This document shows, piece by piece, positions 53,520 to 62,572 of a stretch of DNA of 64,000 nt. The DNA comes from Brevundimonas pishanensis (GTDB lineage Bacteria; Pseudomonadota; Alphaproteobacteria; Caulobacterales; Caulobacteraceae), in contig NZ_JAJKBG010000004.1 in assembly GCF_022750635.1 (NCBI RefSeq), positions 1-64,000 on the forward strand, read 5' to 3'. The translations under genes were made by a program, and so were the position numbers. Positions within the stretch are counted from its first letter, which is position 1. Every line of letters starts with the position of its first letter. Under the pieces are notes generated by a model. It worked only from the letters and a program-made list of their open reading frames with translations. It searched no databases and had not been told where the DNA came from.

Positions 53520-53542
53520 TGTGGACAACAGCCGTTGTGGAC
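53520..53542. promoter_or_regulatory. two TGTGGAC repeats upstream of dnaB
   Basis: TGTGGAC occurs at 53520-53526 and 53536-53542, 16 bases apart, 63 bases before the dnaB start. Read on the other strand they are GTCCACA, one change from the DnaA-box core. A TATAGG (53554-53559) follows and may be the -10 element. Confidence 0.35.
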
Positions 53543-53604
53543 GGTCCAAGGTTTATAGGAGCCGGCCCTGTCCATGGGTCGGCTTCCTCTGTTTGACTGG
53601 CCTC

Positions 53605-55095
53605 ATGAATTACCTCGCTTCGGCTCCCGACACCTCTGTTTCCGTCACCGCCATGCCTCACAACCTGGAAGCCGAGCAGGCGCTTCTGGGGGCGCTGATG
53701 TTCGACAACGGGGTGTTCGAACGCCTCAGCGATCGCCTGCGCGATATCCACTTCTACGAACCCTTCCACCAGCGCCTGTACAAGGCCATCGAAGAGCACA
53801 TCCGTCAGGGCCTGCTGGCCGAGCCGACCATCCTGATGGAACGTTTCAAGCAGGATCCGGCCTTCGCCGAGTTCGGCGGCCTGCGCTACCTCGCCGATCT
53901 GGTGGATCGTGCTCCGCCCGCGGCTAATGCGCCGGACTATGCCCGCGTCATCTATGATCTGGCCCTGCGCCGCGAACTGATCCGCATCGGTGGCCAGATC
54001 GCCAAGGAAGCCCCCGATCCCGAGCGCCCTGCCGAAGACCAGATCGAACAGGCCGAACAGACCCTCTATTCGCTGGCCGAAACGGGCAAGCCGTCGTCGG
54101 GCTTCGTCTCCTTCTCTCACGCCCTCGCGGGTGCAGTGGAGATGGCGGGCGAAGCCTATCAACGCGAAGGCAAGCTGGCTGGTCTGGCCACTCGCCTCGA
54201 TGACCTCGACCAGAAGCTCGGTGGCTTGCACCCGTCCGACTTGCTGATCCTCGCAGGTCGTCCGTCGATGGGTAAAACAGCGCTGGCGACCAACATCGCC
54301 TTCAACGTCGCCCGTAACTACAAGTGGGAGCCGACCCCGGACGGTGGCCGCAAAACCGTCGATGGCGGCGTCGTGGCCTTCTACTCGCTGGAAATGAGCG
54401 CCGAACAGTTGGCGATGCGTATTCTGGCCGATGCCTCGGGCGTGTCTTCGGACAAGCTGCGTAAGGGCGAGATCGACGCCAGCGACTTTGGCAAGCTGCG
54501 CGAAGCCGCCATCGAAATCGGCGAAAGCCCGCTCTACATCGACGCCACCGGTGGTATCTCCATTTCCAAACTGGCCGCGCGCGCTAGACGCCTTGCCCGT
54601 ATGGAACATGGCCTCGACCTCATCGTGGTCGACTACCTTCAGCTGGTCACCGTCGGCGAAGGCAGCGGCAAGAACCGCGTGCAGGAAGTCTCCGAAATCA
54701 CCGGCGGCCTGAAGGCACTGGCCAAGGAACTAAACGTTCCGATCATCGCCCTGTCGCAGCTCTCTCGTCAGGTCGAACAGCGCGAAGACAAACGCCCGCA
54801 ATTGTCCGACCTTCGTGAATCGGGCTCGATTGAGCAGGACGCCGACTGCGTGATGTTCGTGTACCGCGAAAGCTACTACCTCGGCCGTGCGGAGCCTCGT
54901 GAAGGCACTGAAGAACACCTGAAGTGGCAGGAAGACATGGACCGCCTGCAGCATCAGGCCGAAGTCGTCATCGGCAAGCAGCGTCACGGCCCCATTGGTA
55001 TCGTGAAGCTGGCGTTCGACGCGAACACTACCCGCTTCGGCAACCTTGCCCACGACGGCCGCTACGGCGGCTCGTTCGCCGATATTCCGGAATAA
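53605..55095 (+). CDS. dnaB: replicative DNA helicase DnaB
   Basis: Hexameric 5'-to-3' helicase of the replication fork. 496 residues from ATG 53605 (MNYLASAPDTSVSV); no clear Shine-Dalgarno sequence is seen. N-terminal domain with PHNLEAEQALLGALMFDN (18-35), linker, and RecA-like domain with Walker A GRPSMGKT (218-225), AFYSLEMSAEQLAMR, DLIVVDYLQL and the arginine region. No intein is present, although DnaB is a common host. alr follows after 61 bases. Confidence 0.97.
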   Translation: MNYLASAPDTSVSVTAMPHNLEAEQALLGALMFDNGVFERLSDRLRDIHFYEPFHQRLYKAIEEHIRQGLLAEPTILMERFKQDPAFAEFGGLRYLADLVDRAPPAANAPDYARVIYDLALRRELIRIGGQIAKEAPDPERPAEDQIEQAEQTLYSLAETGKPSSGFVSFSHALAGAVEMAGEAYQREGKLAGLATRLDDLDQKLGGLHPSDLLILAGRPSMGKTALATNIAFNVARNYKWEPTPDGGRKTVDGGVVAFYSLEMSAEQLAMRILADASGVSSDKLRKGEIDASDFGKLREAAIEIGESPLYIDATGGISISKLAARARRLARMEHGLDLIVVDYLQLVTVGEGSGKNRVQEVSEITGGLKALAKELNVPIIALSQLSRQVEQREDKRPQLSDLRESGSIEQDADCVMFVYRESYYLGRAEPREGTEEHLKWQEDMDRLQHQAEVVIGKQRHGPIGIVKLAFDANTTRFGNLAHDGRYGGSFADIPE

Positions 55096-55156
55096 GGGCA
55101 TTTCCTGCCCTTTACGGGCTGGAAGTCATGGATATGGGGGCGTAAACATTCGCCCC

Positions 55157-56197
55157 ATGTCCTCCCTGCCTGCCACCCTAACCGTTGATCTGGGCGCTTT
55201 GGCCCGCAACTATCACACGCTGGAAGCCCTGACCGGTCGTCCGGTGAATCCGGTCGTGAAGGCCGACGGCTATGGCCTCGGCGCGATAGCGGTGGCCAAG
55301 CGATTGATGGCTGAGGGCGCGCGAACCTTCTTTGTCGCACGGGCCGCCGAGGGCGTGATCCTGCGTGATGCGCTGGGTGCAGAGCCAACCATCTATGTGC
55401 TGGACGGTGCCCATGGGGAAAACGTCGGCCTGATCCGGGCGGCCAACCTTCGCCCGGTGCTCAACCAGCCGGTGCAGGTCGAGAACTGGCTGTCTTCCGG
55501 CGGCGGCGCGTGCGGTCTTCAGATCGACACGGCCATGAACCGCCTCGGCTATCGCGTCGAGAACGCCCCTGAACCGTTCGAGGGTCTCGAACTGGTGATG
55601 ACCCACCTCGCCTGCGCCGATGAGCCGTCCAATCCTTTGAACCGCCAACAGCGCGACGCCTTTGATGCGGTTAGCCAGAAGTATCCGGGCGTCACCCGCA
55701 GCTTTGCCAACTCAGGCGGCTGCTTCCTCGGTGAGGATTTCGGCTTTGACGTCGTGCGTCCGGGCATCTGCCTCTACGGCGGTGGCCCCGAGGGCAAACC
55801 GCATGACAAGATCGCGCCCGTTGCCACGCTGACCGCTCAGGTCATGCAGGTACGCGATGTGCCCGTTGGCGAAACGGTCGGCTATTCCCAAGGCTTCAAG
55901 GTCGAAACGCCCGTTACGGTTGCCACCTGCGGCGCAGGCTACGCCGACGGCGTGCTGCGCTCCTATTCGCCCAAAGGTCAGGTCTGGATCAACGGCGGCC
56001 TGCGCCCGATCATTGGACGCGTGTCCATGGACGTTCTGGCCGTGGACGTAACAGGTCTGGACGTGAAGGCGGGCGACAGCGTCGAAATCTTCGGTACCAA
56101 CCGCAATATCGATGAAGCCGCAACAGCGGCTGGCACCATCAGCTATGAGCTGCTGACTTCGATCACCCCGCGCGTGCCGCGCCTCTACGTCGGCTGA
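55157..56197 (+). CDS. alr: alanine racemase
   Basis: PLP enzyme making D-alanine for peptidoglycan. 346 residues from ATG 55157 (MSSLPATLTVDLGALARNYH); upstream reading from 55046 was rejected. Lys35 in VVKADGYG binds PLP, and Tyr262 in GAGYADGVLRS is the second catalytic base; IGRVSMDVLAVDV is also conserved. Follows dnaB as in many bacteria. Its stop sits in an inverted repeat shared with the convergent Yip1 gene. Confidence 0.97.
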   Translation: MSSLPATLTVDLGALARNYHTLEALTGRPVNPVVKADGYGLGAIAVAKRLMAEGARTFFVARAAEGVILRDALGAEPTIYVLDGAHGENVGLIRAANLRPVLNQPVQVENWLSSGGGACGLQIDTAMNRLGYRVENAPEPFEGLELVMTHLACADEPSNPLNRQQRDAFDAVSQKYPGVTRSFANSGGCFLGEDFGFDVVRPGICLYGGGPEGKPHDKIAPVATLTAQVMQVRDVPVGETVGYSQGFKVETPVTVATCGAGYADGVLRSYSPKGQVWINGGLRPIIGRVSMDVLAVDVTGLDVKAGDSVEIFGTNRNIDEAATAAGTISYELLTSITPRVPRLYVG

Positions 56198-56209
56198 CCG
56201 TCAGGTCAG
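56194..56209. terminator. shared inverted repeat containing both stop codons (alr/Yip1)
   Basis: CTGACC (56194-56199), GTCA, GGTCAG (56204-56209). The alr TGA is 56195-56197; the Yip1 gene's TGA (minus strand) is 56203-56201. A short stem without U-tract, so termination strength is uncertain. Confidence 0.4.
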
Positions 56210-56806
56210 AATGTTGATGATCACGCCAATCAGCACCATCGGCACGTAGAAGACCAGCACCGTCAGGAAGAAGGCAGCACCGAGGATGCAGACGGTCGCG
56301 ATGACACGCTGCGCCTGCGGGATCTTCATCAACCGATAGTTGCCGACAAACAGCGAGTACAGGCTGGCGACCGAACAGACGAGCATAAAAATTACGCCGA
56401 CATAGGGGATGACGCCCACCGCGTGACCGATGTAGCCGAGCGTGGACGAATAGGCTGCGACCTTGAGGGCCTGCACTCTGTCGGGTCGTCCCCCGAACTT
56501 CTGCGCTGCTTCTTCTATGACAAACGCCAGCAAATACAGCTGAAGCAGGGTGAGAGCCCAGCCGACCAGGATCGAGATTGGAAGCAGCCATACCGGCCCT
56601 TCCACTGTCCTGAAGCCCGCCACCGCGTACCCGATCACGACAGCCAGTGGGCCCAGAGCGGTCAGCACCAGAACATAGGGCACCCAGATCGAACGTCGGG
56701 TTGCCTGTTCCTCGGATATGACGCCCCACTCTTTCGTCGGGCTCAGGGCGATATTCCTGGCCCGCGTCCAGATTTCGGCGGGGGTACGCGGACTGGTTAC
56801 GGACAT
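56201..56806 (-). CDS. Yip1-domain membrane protein (copy A)
   Basis: A 201-residue inner-membrane protein with five or six hydrophobic segments. The opening SPRTPAEIWTRARNIALSPTKEWGVISEE, followed by membrane helices, is the usual arrangement of bacterial Yip1 (YIP1/COG1881-like) proteins. ATG 56806 has GAGTGAG upstream; a TTG at 56824 is the alternative. A second, related gene lies directly upstream (57475). Role in bacteria is unknown. Confidence 0.8.
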   Translation of the reverse strand: MSVTSPRTPAEIWTRARNIALSPTKEWGVISEEQATRRSIWVPYVLVLTALGPLAVVIGYAVAGFRTVEGPVWLLPISILVGWALTLLQLYLLAFVIEEAAQKFGGRPDRVQALKVAAYSSTLGYIGHAVGVIPYVGVIFMLVCSVASLYSLFVGNYRLMKIPQAQRVIATVCILGAAFFLTVLVFYVPMVLIGVIINILT

Positions 56807-56869
56807 TAAAAAACACTCACTCAAGTCGGACCGGGGCTGTTCGCAAGCCCCGATCCCATAGGCCGCCCG

Positions 56870-57475
56870 TCAGGAGACCATGGCCGAAGCGACAACGAAC
56901 GGCAGTGCCGCTGCCCAGGCGAACAGGCCGACAACCACTTGCAGTGCGAAGGCGACCAGCACAGTGACGATGGTATAGGTGACCAGCTTGTCTTCCGGCG
57001 TCTTCTTCAGCGGGCCGAACCCGAGATACATCAGATAGATGCCGTAGATTGCCGCCAGTAGGGCCAGCCCCGCCAGCATGGGCACCAGCCCGAGCACACC
57101 TGCGACCCAAGCCGGTGTGTAGGCATAGACCGCCAGTTTCATCGACTGGAGCATGTTCTTTTCAGAACCGAAACTGCTGGCCAGCGCGTCGATAACAATG
57201 CCGAGCACATAGACCACGACAAGGCTCAGCACATAGGACACGATTGCCACGACCAGCGAACCAACGATGCCGGTATTGAAGCCGAACAATGCCGCGCCAA
57301 TAAATCCGCATACAGGGCCGATAGCTGCGAGGATCATCGCATATCGGGTGAACAACCCCTTCACCGTTGCCGGCTCTGCCGCAATCACAGGCCATTCCAG
57401 CTTGGGCTGAAGGATGATTCCTTTGACGCGATCGACCAGCTTCGGATCAATCGCTGGCGGGTTTTGTGCGCTCAT
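56870..57475 (-). CDS. Yip1-domain membrane protein (copy B)
   Basis: A 201-residue relative of the neighbouring protein; DPKLVDRVKGIILQPKLEWPVIAAEP corresponds to the N-terminal motif of copy A, and five membrane helices follow, with GIYLMYLGFGPLKKTPEDKLVTY matching the family's cytosolic loop. Good GGAGAC ribosome site. The two copies probably form one operon, starting in the 166-base gap shared with radA. Confidence 0.82.
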   Translation of the reverse strand: MSAQNPPAIDPKLVDRVKGIILQPKLEWPVIAAEPATVKGLFTRYAMILAAIGPVCGFIGAALFGFNTGIVGSLVVAIVSYVLSLVVVYVLGIVIDALASSFGSEKNMLQSMKLAVYAYTPAWVAGVLGLVPMLAGLALLAAIYGIYLMYLGFGPLKKTPEDKLVTYTIVTVLVAFALQVVVGLFAWAAALPFVVASAMVS

Positions 57476-57529
57476 TTGGCGTCTCCAGTCATACGTTTGG
57501 CAGAATGATTACGGCGATTTGCCAAATTG

Positions 57530-57546
57530 CGAACGAATTATGTTCG
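57530..57546. promoter_or_regulatory. CGAAC-N7-GTTCG dyad before radA and the Yip1 operon
   Basis: A perfect 5+7+5 inverted repeat in the shared promoter region. Alphaproteobacterial LexA sites are direct repeats GTTC-N7-GTTC, so this inverted form is only reminiscent of SOS boxes. Confidence 0.3.
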
Positions 57547-57641
57547 TCTCTCAACCACAAGTTAGTGATCATCCGTCAAACGCGGACGTAGGGCGCGAAG
57601 GGTTGGCTATCGCTGCGAAACGGCTCTGCTAAGGTTCTCGC

Positions 57642-59009
57642 ATGGCTCGTGACTCGTCTCTGTTCGTTTGCAAATCCTGTGGTGCCGTCCATTCCAAATG
57701 GTCCGGCCAGTGCTCTGCCTGTCAGGAATGGAATTCGCTGGTGGAGGAATCCAAGGCGGCTCCTCCCGGTGCGATGAAGCCGACCGCCACCGCCCGCGGA
57801 CGTGGCATTACCTTCGAGACACTGGTTTCGGACACGCCTGATCCGCCGCGCATCAAGACGGGCGTGGCCGAGTTCGACCGCGTATGCGGCGGCGGCGTTG
57901 TCCCTTCATCGGCCATCCTGCTTGGCGGTGATCCGGGCGTCGGCAAGTCCACTCTTTTGCTGGAAGTGACCGCCAAAGCCGCCCGGGGCGGAGCCCGCGT
58001 CGCCTATATCTCGGGCGAGGAGGCCATCGAACAGATCCGCGCCCGCGCCAAGCGTATGGGCGTGGCAGACGCGCCGGTGGCGCTGGCTTCGGCGACGTCG
58101 TTGCGCGACATCCTGACAACGCTGAAACGCGACAAGTTCGATATCGTCATTATCGATTCCATCCAGACCCTGTGGTCGGACGTGCACGAGGCGGGCCCCG
58201 GTTCGATCACCCAAGTCCGCGCCTGCGCGGCCGAACTGGTTCGCATGGCCAAGGATAACGGCCCCGCCATTGTGCTGGTCGGACACGTGACCAAAGACGG
58301 CCAGATCGCAGGCCCGCGCGTGGTCGAGCACATGGTCGATGCCGTCCTTAGCTTCGAAGGCGAGCGCGGCTATCCCTTCCGTATCCTCCGCGCAGGCAAG
58401 AACCGTTTCGGCGCGACCGACGAGATCGGCGTATTCGAAATGGGCGATACGGGCCTGCGCGAAGTCACCAATCCTTCGGCCCTCTTCCTTGGCGAAGGCA
58501 AGGAAGGTGCCCCGGGTGCAGCAGTGTTTGCAGGCATCGAAGGCTCGCGCCCCGTGTTGGTCGAGATTCAGGCTCTGGTCGCCCCATCGGCCTACGGCAC
58601 GCCGCGCCGCGCTGTTGTAGGCTGGGACAGTGGGCGTCTCGCCATGTTGCTGGCCGTTCTGGAAGCCCGCTGCGGCATCACATTCGGGGATAAGGACGTC
58701 TATCTGAACGTTGCTGGTGGCATGCGGATCAACGAGCCCGCCGCCGATCTGGCCGCCGCGACGGCACTGATTTCCTCGGCATTGGACAAGCCTTTACCTA
58801 AGGGCTGCGTGGTGTTTGGCGAAATCGGGCTGTCCGGCGAGGTACGAACTGTCGGCCGCGCCGAAGCTCGCCTGCGCGAAGCCGCCAAACTGGGGTTTGA
58901 ACGCGCCCTCGCCCCGTCTTTGGGCAAGGGCAAGAAGAGCGACGTCAAACTGACCACGGTCGAACGTCTGGCCGAGGCCGTGGACCGGATTGCGCAAAAC
59001 CGCTTTTAA
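57642..59009 (+). CDS. radA: DNA repair protein RadA (Sms)
   Basis: A 455-residue RecA-like helicase that processes recombination intermediates. Zinc finger Cys10, 13, 24, 27 (CKSC/CSAC), Walker A GGDPGVGKST (95-104), RadA-specific KNRFG at 253-257, and a C-terminal Lon-like domain from about 290 (LVEIQALVAPSAYGTPRR; VAGGMRINEPAADLA). cvpA follows after 39 bases, so radA-cvpA-purF may be one operon. Confidence 0.97.
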   Translation: MARDSSLFVCKSCGAVHSKWSGQCSACQEWNSLVEESKAAPPGAMKPTATARGRGITFETLVSDTPDPPRIKTGVAEFDRVCGGGVVPSSAILLGGDPGVGKSTLLLEVTAKAARGGARVAYISGEEAIEQIRARAKRMGVADAPVALASATSLRDILTTLKRDKFDIVIIDSIQTLWSDVHEAGPGSITQVRACAAELVRMAKDNGPAIVLVGHVTKDGQIAGPRVVEHMVDAVLSFEGERGYPFRILRAGKNRFGATDEIGVFEMGDTGLREVTNPSALFLGEGKEGAPGAAVFAGIEGSRPVLVEIQALVAPSAYGTPRRAVVGWDSGRLAMLLAVLEARCGITFGDKDVYLNVAGGMRINEPAADLAAATALISSALDKPLPKGCVVFGEIGLSGEVRTVGRAEARLREAAKLGFERALAPSLGKGKKSDVKLTTVERLAEAVDRIAQNRF

Positions 59010-59048
59010 GGCTTCGGACATGCCGGTTTCCCGTGCTAGCCACAGGAC

Positions 59049-59594
59049 ATGACCGGCTTCGACGTCTTCGTCATTTTGGCAGTTTTGCTCTCCGCTGCGG
59101 CGGGATGGTTTCGCGGTGCGCTGCGAGAGCTAACGTCGCTATTCAGCTTCTTTGTCGCGGGGCTCATCTCGCTTCTGACGCTTCCCTGGACCGCTCCATT
59201 TGGACGCAGCCTTGTCGATCCCGACTGGGCTGGTTCGATCCTCGCGGTGGGGATTGTGTTCGTCGCCTTCTACTTCGTCATCCGCTGGACGGCGGGCGCG
59301 CTGTCGAAGGGCGTGCGTGGTAACGCGCTGGGCGGCATCGACCAGACAGCGGGCGCGGCCCTTGGTGTCGTAAGAGCCTTGGCCTTCGTGGGTTCTGTTC
59401 ACCTGATTCTCATGAGCGTCGTGGCCGAAGACCCGCCGCTCTGGTTTGCCGAGGCGAAATCGCTGCCGGTCAGCATGGCCTCCGCCTCTGCGATCCAGAC
59501 GGTACTACCCATGATGGCAAAGGGTGCAGACGCCCTAACCCCCATTGTAAAAAGGTCAGTACACGAAGGCTTTTCCGACCAAAGCGAACAATGA
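59049..59594 (+). CDS. cvpA: CvpA family membrane protein
   Basis: A 181-residue inner-membrane protein with four helices (about 5-25, 31-52, 65-88, 105-125) and a soluble C-terminus. MTGFDVFVILAVLLSAAAGWFRGALRELTSL is the CvpA signature. CvpA was first described for colicin V production and lies next to purF in many proteobacteria, as it does here (73 bases). Confidence 0.93.
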   Translation: MTGFDVFVILAVLLSAAAGWFRGALRELTSLFSFFVAGLISLLTLPWTAPFGRSLVDPDWAGSILAVGIVFVAFYFVIRWTAGALSKGVRGNALGGIDQTAGAALGVVRALAFVGSVHLILMSVVAEDPPLWFAEAKSLPVSMASASAIQTVLPMMAKGADALTPIVKRSVHEGFSDQSEQ

Positions 59595-59667
59595 GCCTTG
59601 AACTCGAGGCCCGTCAGGACTAGGTGCGGGCCATTCCGACTTAACCCTCGGTCATCGGAGTTCCACG

Positions 59668-61179
59668 ATGCCCCACCATATCGCCGATCCCGTCGTTCAC
59701 CGTGAACACTGGCGCGAACCGGACGATGACCAGCTGCGTCTCGAGTGCGGCGTCTGTGGCGTGTGGGGGTCTCCTGCAAATGAAGCGTCCTCGATTGTGG
59801 CCCTCGGCCTGCATGCGCTTCAGCACCGTGGTCAGGAAGCTTGCGGCATCGCCAGCGTTCTGGACGCCGAGCGTTTCTTCACCGAACGACACATGGGCCT
59901 TGTGGGTGAGGCCTTCGGCAATGCCGACCTGACCACCCGCCTTCCGGGTTCTGCCGCTGTCGGCCACACCCGCTACTCTACCGCCGGTGGCAGCTTCATC
60001 CGCAACGTTCAGCCGATGTTCGCCGATTTGGACCAAGGCGGTATCGCCATTGCCCACAATGGTAACCTTACGAATTTCAAGCACATCCACGCACAGCTTG
60101 TGTCGGAAGGTGCGATCTTCCAGTCGACCTCTGACTCCGAAGCTATCCTCCACCTGATCGCCCGCAGCCGTAAGGCCAAGATCGTCGATCGCTTCATCGA
60201 CGCACTGGGCCGTATCGAAGGCGGCTACGCCCTCGTCGCCCAGACCCGCTTCAAAATGATCGGCGCACGCGACCCTCTGGGCATCCGCCCGCTGGTTCTG
60301 GGCAAACTGGGTGAAGCGTGGGTTCTGGCCTCGGAAACCTGCGCGCTGGACACCATGGGCGCGACCTTCATCCGTGACATAGAACACGGCGAAGTTGTCG
60401 TGATTGACGAAGACGGCCTGACTTCGATCAAGCCGTTCGCCGATCAGGGTGCCCGCCCCTGCCTGTTCGAATACGTCTACTTCGCCCGTCCGGATTCCAT
60501 CGTGAACGGCCGCTCGGTTTACGAAGTCCGCAAGGAAATGGGCCGTCGTCTGGCCCGCGAGTTCGACATCGAAGCCGACATCGTGGTTCCGGTGCCTGAC
60601 TCCGGCGTACCTGCCGCGCTGGGCTATGCCCAAGAGGCTGGCATCCCGTTTGAAATGGGCATCATCCGCAGCCACTATCTGGGCCGCACCTTCATCCAGC
60701 CCTCGCAGGCCTCGCGCCAAAAGGGCGTGCGTATGAAGCACAGCCCTAACAAGGCTGTGCTGGAAGGCAAGCGCGTGGTCCTGATCGACGACTCGATCGT
60801 TCGTGGCACCACCTCGCTGAAGCTGGTACGCGCCGTCCGCGCTGCCGGTGCCAAGGAAGTGCACCTGCGCTCGGCCAGCCCGCAAATCCTGTTCCCCGAC
60901 TTCTACGGCATCGACATGCCCGAGCGTTCGCAACTGATGGCCGCGACCCACACGATGGAAGAGATGCGCGCCATCCTGGAAGTCGACTCGCTGGGCTTCC
61001 TGTCGATTGACGGCCTTTATGAAGCGACCGGCGTGGGTCCGCGCAACAACGCCAAGCCGCAGTTTACCGACCACTATTTCACCGGCGACTACCCCACTCG
61101 CCTGCTGGATCGCGAAGCCGAAGAAGGCGGTCGCGACATTCGCGGCAACAAGGTTTCCATTCTAACCGTGAATGCCTGA
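59668..61179 (+). CDS. purF: amidophosphoribosyltransferase
   Basis: First committed step of purine synthesis. 503 residues; a GGAG precedes the ATG. The glutamine-amidotransferase domain begins with the nucleophile Cys27 in ECGVCGVWG, following a ~26-residue propeptide-like N-terminus that is usually cleaved. HRGQEACGIAS and VGHTRYSTAG are conserved. The phosphoribosyltransferase domain has VVLIDDSIVRGTTS (about 370-383), and Cys residues around the core are fewer than in 4Fe-4S types. A terminator lies before the SDR gene. Confidence 0.97.
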   Translation: MPHHIADPVVHREHWREPDDDQLRLECGVCGVWGSPANEASSIVALGLHALQHRGQEACGIASVLDAERFFTERHMGLVGEAFGNADLTTRLPGSAAVGHTRYSTAGGSFIRNVQPMFADLDQGGIAIAHNGNLTNFKHIHAQLVSEGAIFQSTSDSEAILHLIARSRKAKIVDRFIDALGRIEGGYALVAQTRFKMIGARDPLGIRPLVLGKLGEAWVLASETCALDTMGATFIRDIEHGEVVVIDEDGLTSIKPFADQGARPCLFEYVYFARPDSIVNGRSVYEVRKEMGRRLAREFDIEADIVVPVPDSGVPAALGYAQEAGIPFEMGIIRSHYLGRTFIQPSQASRQKGVRMKHSPNKAVLEGKRVVLIDDSIVRGTTSLKLVRAVRAAGAKEVHLRSASPQILFPDFYGIDMPERSQLMAATHTMEEMRAILEVDSLGFLSIDGLYEATGVGPRNNAKPQFTDHYFTGDYPTRLLDREAEEGGRDIRGNKVSILTVNA

Positions 61180-61181
61180 TC

Positions 61182-61216
61182 AAAAGGGCCGTCGGATCAT
61201 CCGGCGGCCCTTTCTT
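61182..61216 (+). terminator. terminator after purF
   Basis: 13-bp stem with one G-U (61183-61195 with 61201-61213), ATCAT loop, then TTTCTTATAG. Confidence 0.88.
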
Positions 61217-61245
61217 ATAGCGGCGCTCCGCGCTATCAGCGGCGC

Positions 61246-61995
61246 ATGTCCGTTACCGCTTCTCTTCCGCTCGCAGACCGTATTGCTCTGGTCGTTGGTG
61301 CTTCGCGTGGCATTGGCCGCGAAACCACACTGGCGCTGGCCAAAGCAGGTGCCCATGTCGTGGCCGCCGCTCGTACCCAAGGCGCTCTTGAGGAGCTGGA
61401 CGACGAGATCTTTGCCGCCACCGGCAAACACGCCACCCTCATCCCGTTCGACATCGTGGACGGCGGTTCTATCGACCGTTTGGGCGGTGCGCTATTCGAG
61501 CGCTTCGGCAAGCTGGACATCTGGGTTCAAGCCGCCGCCACCATGGGCGCAGAAGGCTTGACGCCTGTGAGCCATGCCGACCCGCGCGGTTTTGCCAAGA
61601 TCGAGAAGGTCAACTTCACGGGCGTCTATCGCCTGATCCGCTCGCTGGAACCGCTGTTGAAGGCATCGGCTGCTGCCCGCGTCATCCATCTGACCACCAG
61701 CGTTGCCGCCTCCCCGCGCGCCTTCTGGGGCCCGTATGCGGCGACCAAGGCTGGCGCGGAGAACCTGATGCGCTGCTGGGCCGATGAAGTCGAATCCATG
61801 CCGATCCGCGTGGCCATCGTCGATCCAGGCCGGATGCGCACGGGCCTGCGCGCCCAAGCCTTCCCCGGCGAAGACCCGCTGATGCTGGCCCATCCGCAAG
61901 AGATCACCCCCCTAATGGTCGATCTGGCACGTGGCGACAAAGAGCCGCCGCTCTACATCAAGTTTGCTGACTGGAAGGCCCAACAGGCCAACTGA
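61246..61995 (+). CDS. short-chain dehydrogenase/reductase
   Basis: A 249-residue SDR. Cofactor loop GASRGIG (18-24), AARTQGALEELD suggesting NADP (Arg), a weakened NNAG (QAAATMG), and Ser-Tyr-Lys in LTTSVAASPRAFWGPYAATKAG. Substrate unknown. The purF-SDR neighbourhood is common in Caulobacterales and rhizobia to my recollection. The C-terminus FADWKAQQAN is followed by a terminator. Confidence 0.92.
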   Translation: MSVTASLPLADRIALVVGASRGIGRETTLALAKAGAHVVAAARTQGALEELDDEIFAATGKHATLIPFDIVDGGSIDRLGGALFERFGKLDIWVQAAATMGAEGLTPVSHADPRGFAKIEKVNFTGVYRLIRSLEPLLKASAAARVIHLTTSVAASPRAFWGPYAATKAGAENLMRCWADEVESMPIRVAIVDPGRMRTGLRAQAFPGEDPLMLAHPQEITPLMVDLARGDKEPPLYIKFADWKAQQAN

Positions 61996-61999
61996 TCTG

Positions 62000-62034
62000 C
62001 AAAAGGGCCGCCTCCGTAAGGAAGCGGCCTTTTC
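62000..62034. terminator. bidirectional terminator, SDR / LprI-like gene
   Basis: GGCCGC (62006-62011) with GCGGCC (62023-62028), flanked by AAAAG and TTTTC; lies between convergent genes. Confidence 0.85.
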
Positions 62035-62498
62035 TATTCGCTCGCGGGAACGGTGAACTTGTACTCAGACCGTGGCGGTTCCGGCAGCTGTGCGGTTCCT
62101 TCCATGGACACCAGATACTCGCGCCATATGTAATGGGTGCGCTCTTTTATCAGCTCCATCCGGCAACTCGCGGCCATCACATTGCGGATCGATCCCGACA
62201 CCCAGTGGGTGTAGACGGCCCCGCAGGCAGAATCCGCATACGCTTTCCATAGACGCTCGCTCTCGGCAATCTCGGCGATCAGGGCTTCCGGCTCGCCGTC
62301 TTCTTCGTCACGTAACACCGCGTAGGCCGCGTCTGTGTAGCGGCGCAGTTCTCGTTCCAACGTCTCGACTTCACGGCCCGCGCAGACGTTCTGTTCGATC
62401 GTCGAGCCCGGGCTCGTGCAATCCACATCGGCCCATTCATCCTGTGCCGGCGCGGAGCCTACCAATAGCGCTCCGAAAAGAGCCGCAACTGCCGTCAT
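62034..62498 (-). CDS. LprI-like (DUF1311) exported protein
   Basis: A 154-residue secreted protein starting at ATG 62498 behind GGAGAAGG (a GTG directly before it is in frame). Signal peptide to about residue 18 (GSAPAQ). VDCTSPGSTIEQNVCAGREVETLERELRRYTDAAY is the LprI-family motif; SERLWKAYADSACGAVYTHWVSGSIRNVMAASCRMELIKERTHYIW completes it with paired Cys. Relatives in mycobacteria inhibit lysozyme; that activity is not shown for this one. Confidence 0.88.
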   Translation of the reverse strand: MTAVAALFGALLVGSAPAQDEWADVDCTSPGSTIEQNVCAGREVETLERELRRYTDAAYAVLRDEEDGEPEALIAEIAESERLWKAYADSACGAVYTHWVSGSIRNVMAASCRMELIKERTHYIWREYLVSMEGTAQLPEPPRSEYKFTVPASE

Positions 62499-62572
62499 CA
62501 CCTTCTCCTATCGATTTCCGCGCCATCGTCATTCAAACGGTGGCGTTTAAAGGCGAGTAATGTGGGACTCGC

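Noticed and set aside
59641-61074. Long minus-strand frame opposite purF
   Set aside because: Antisense shadow; no ribosome site or recognisable domain.
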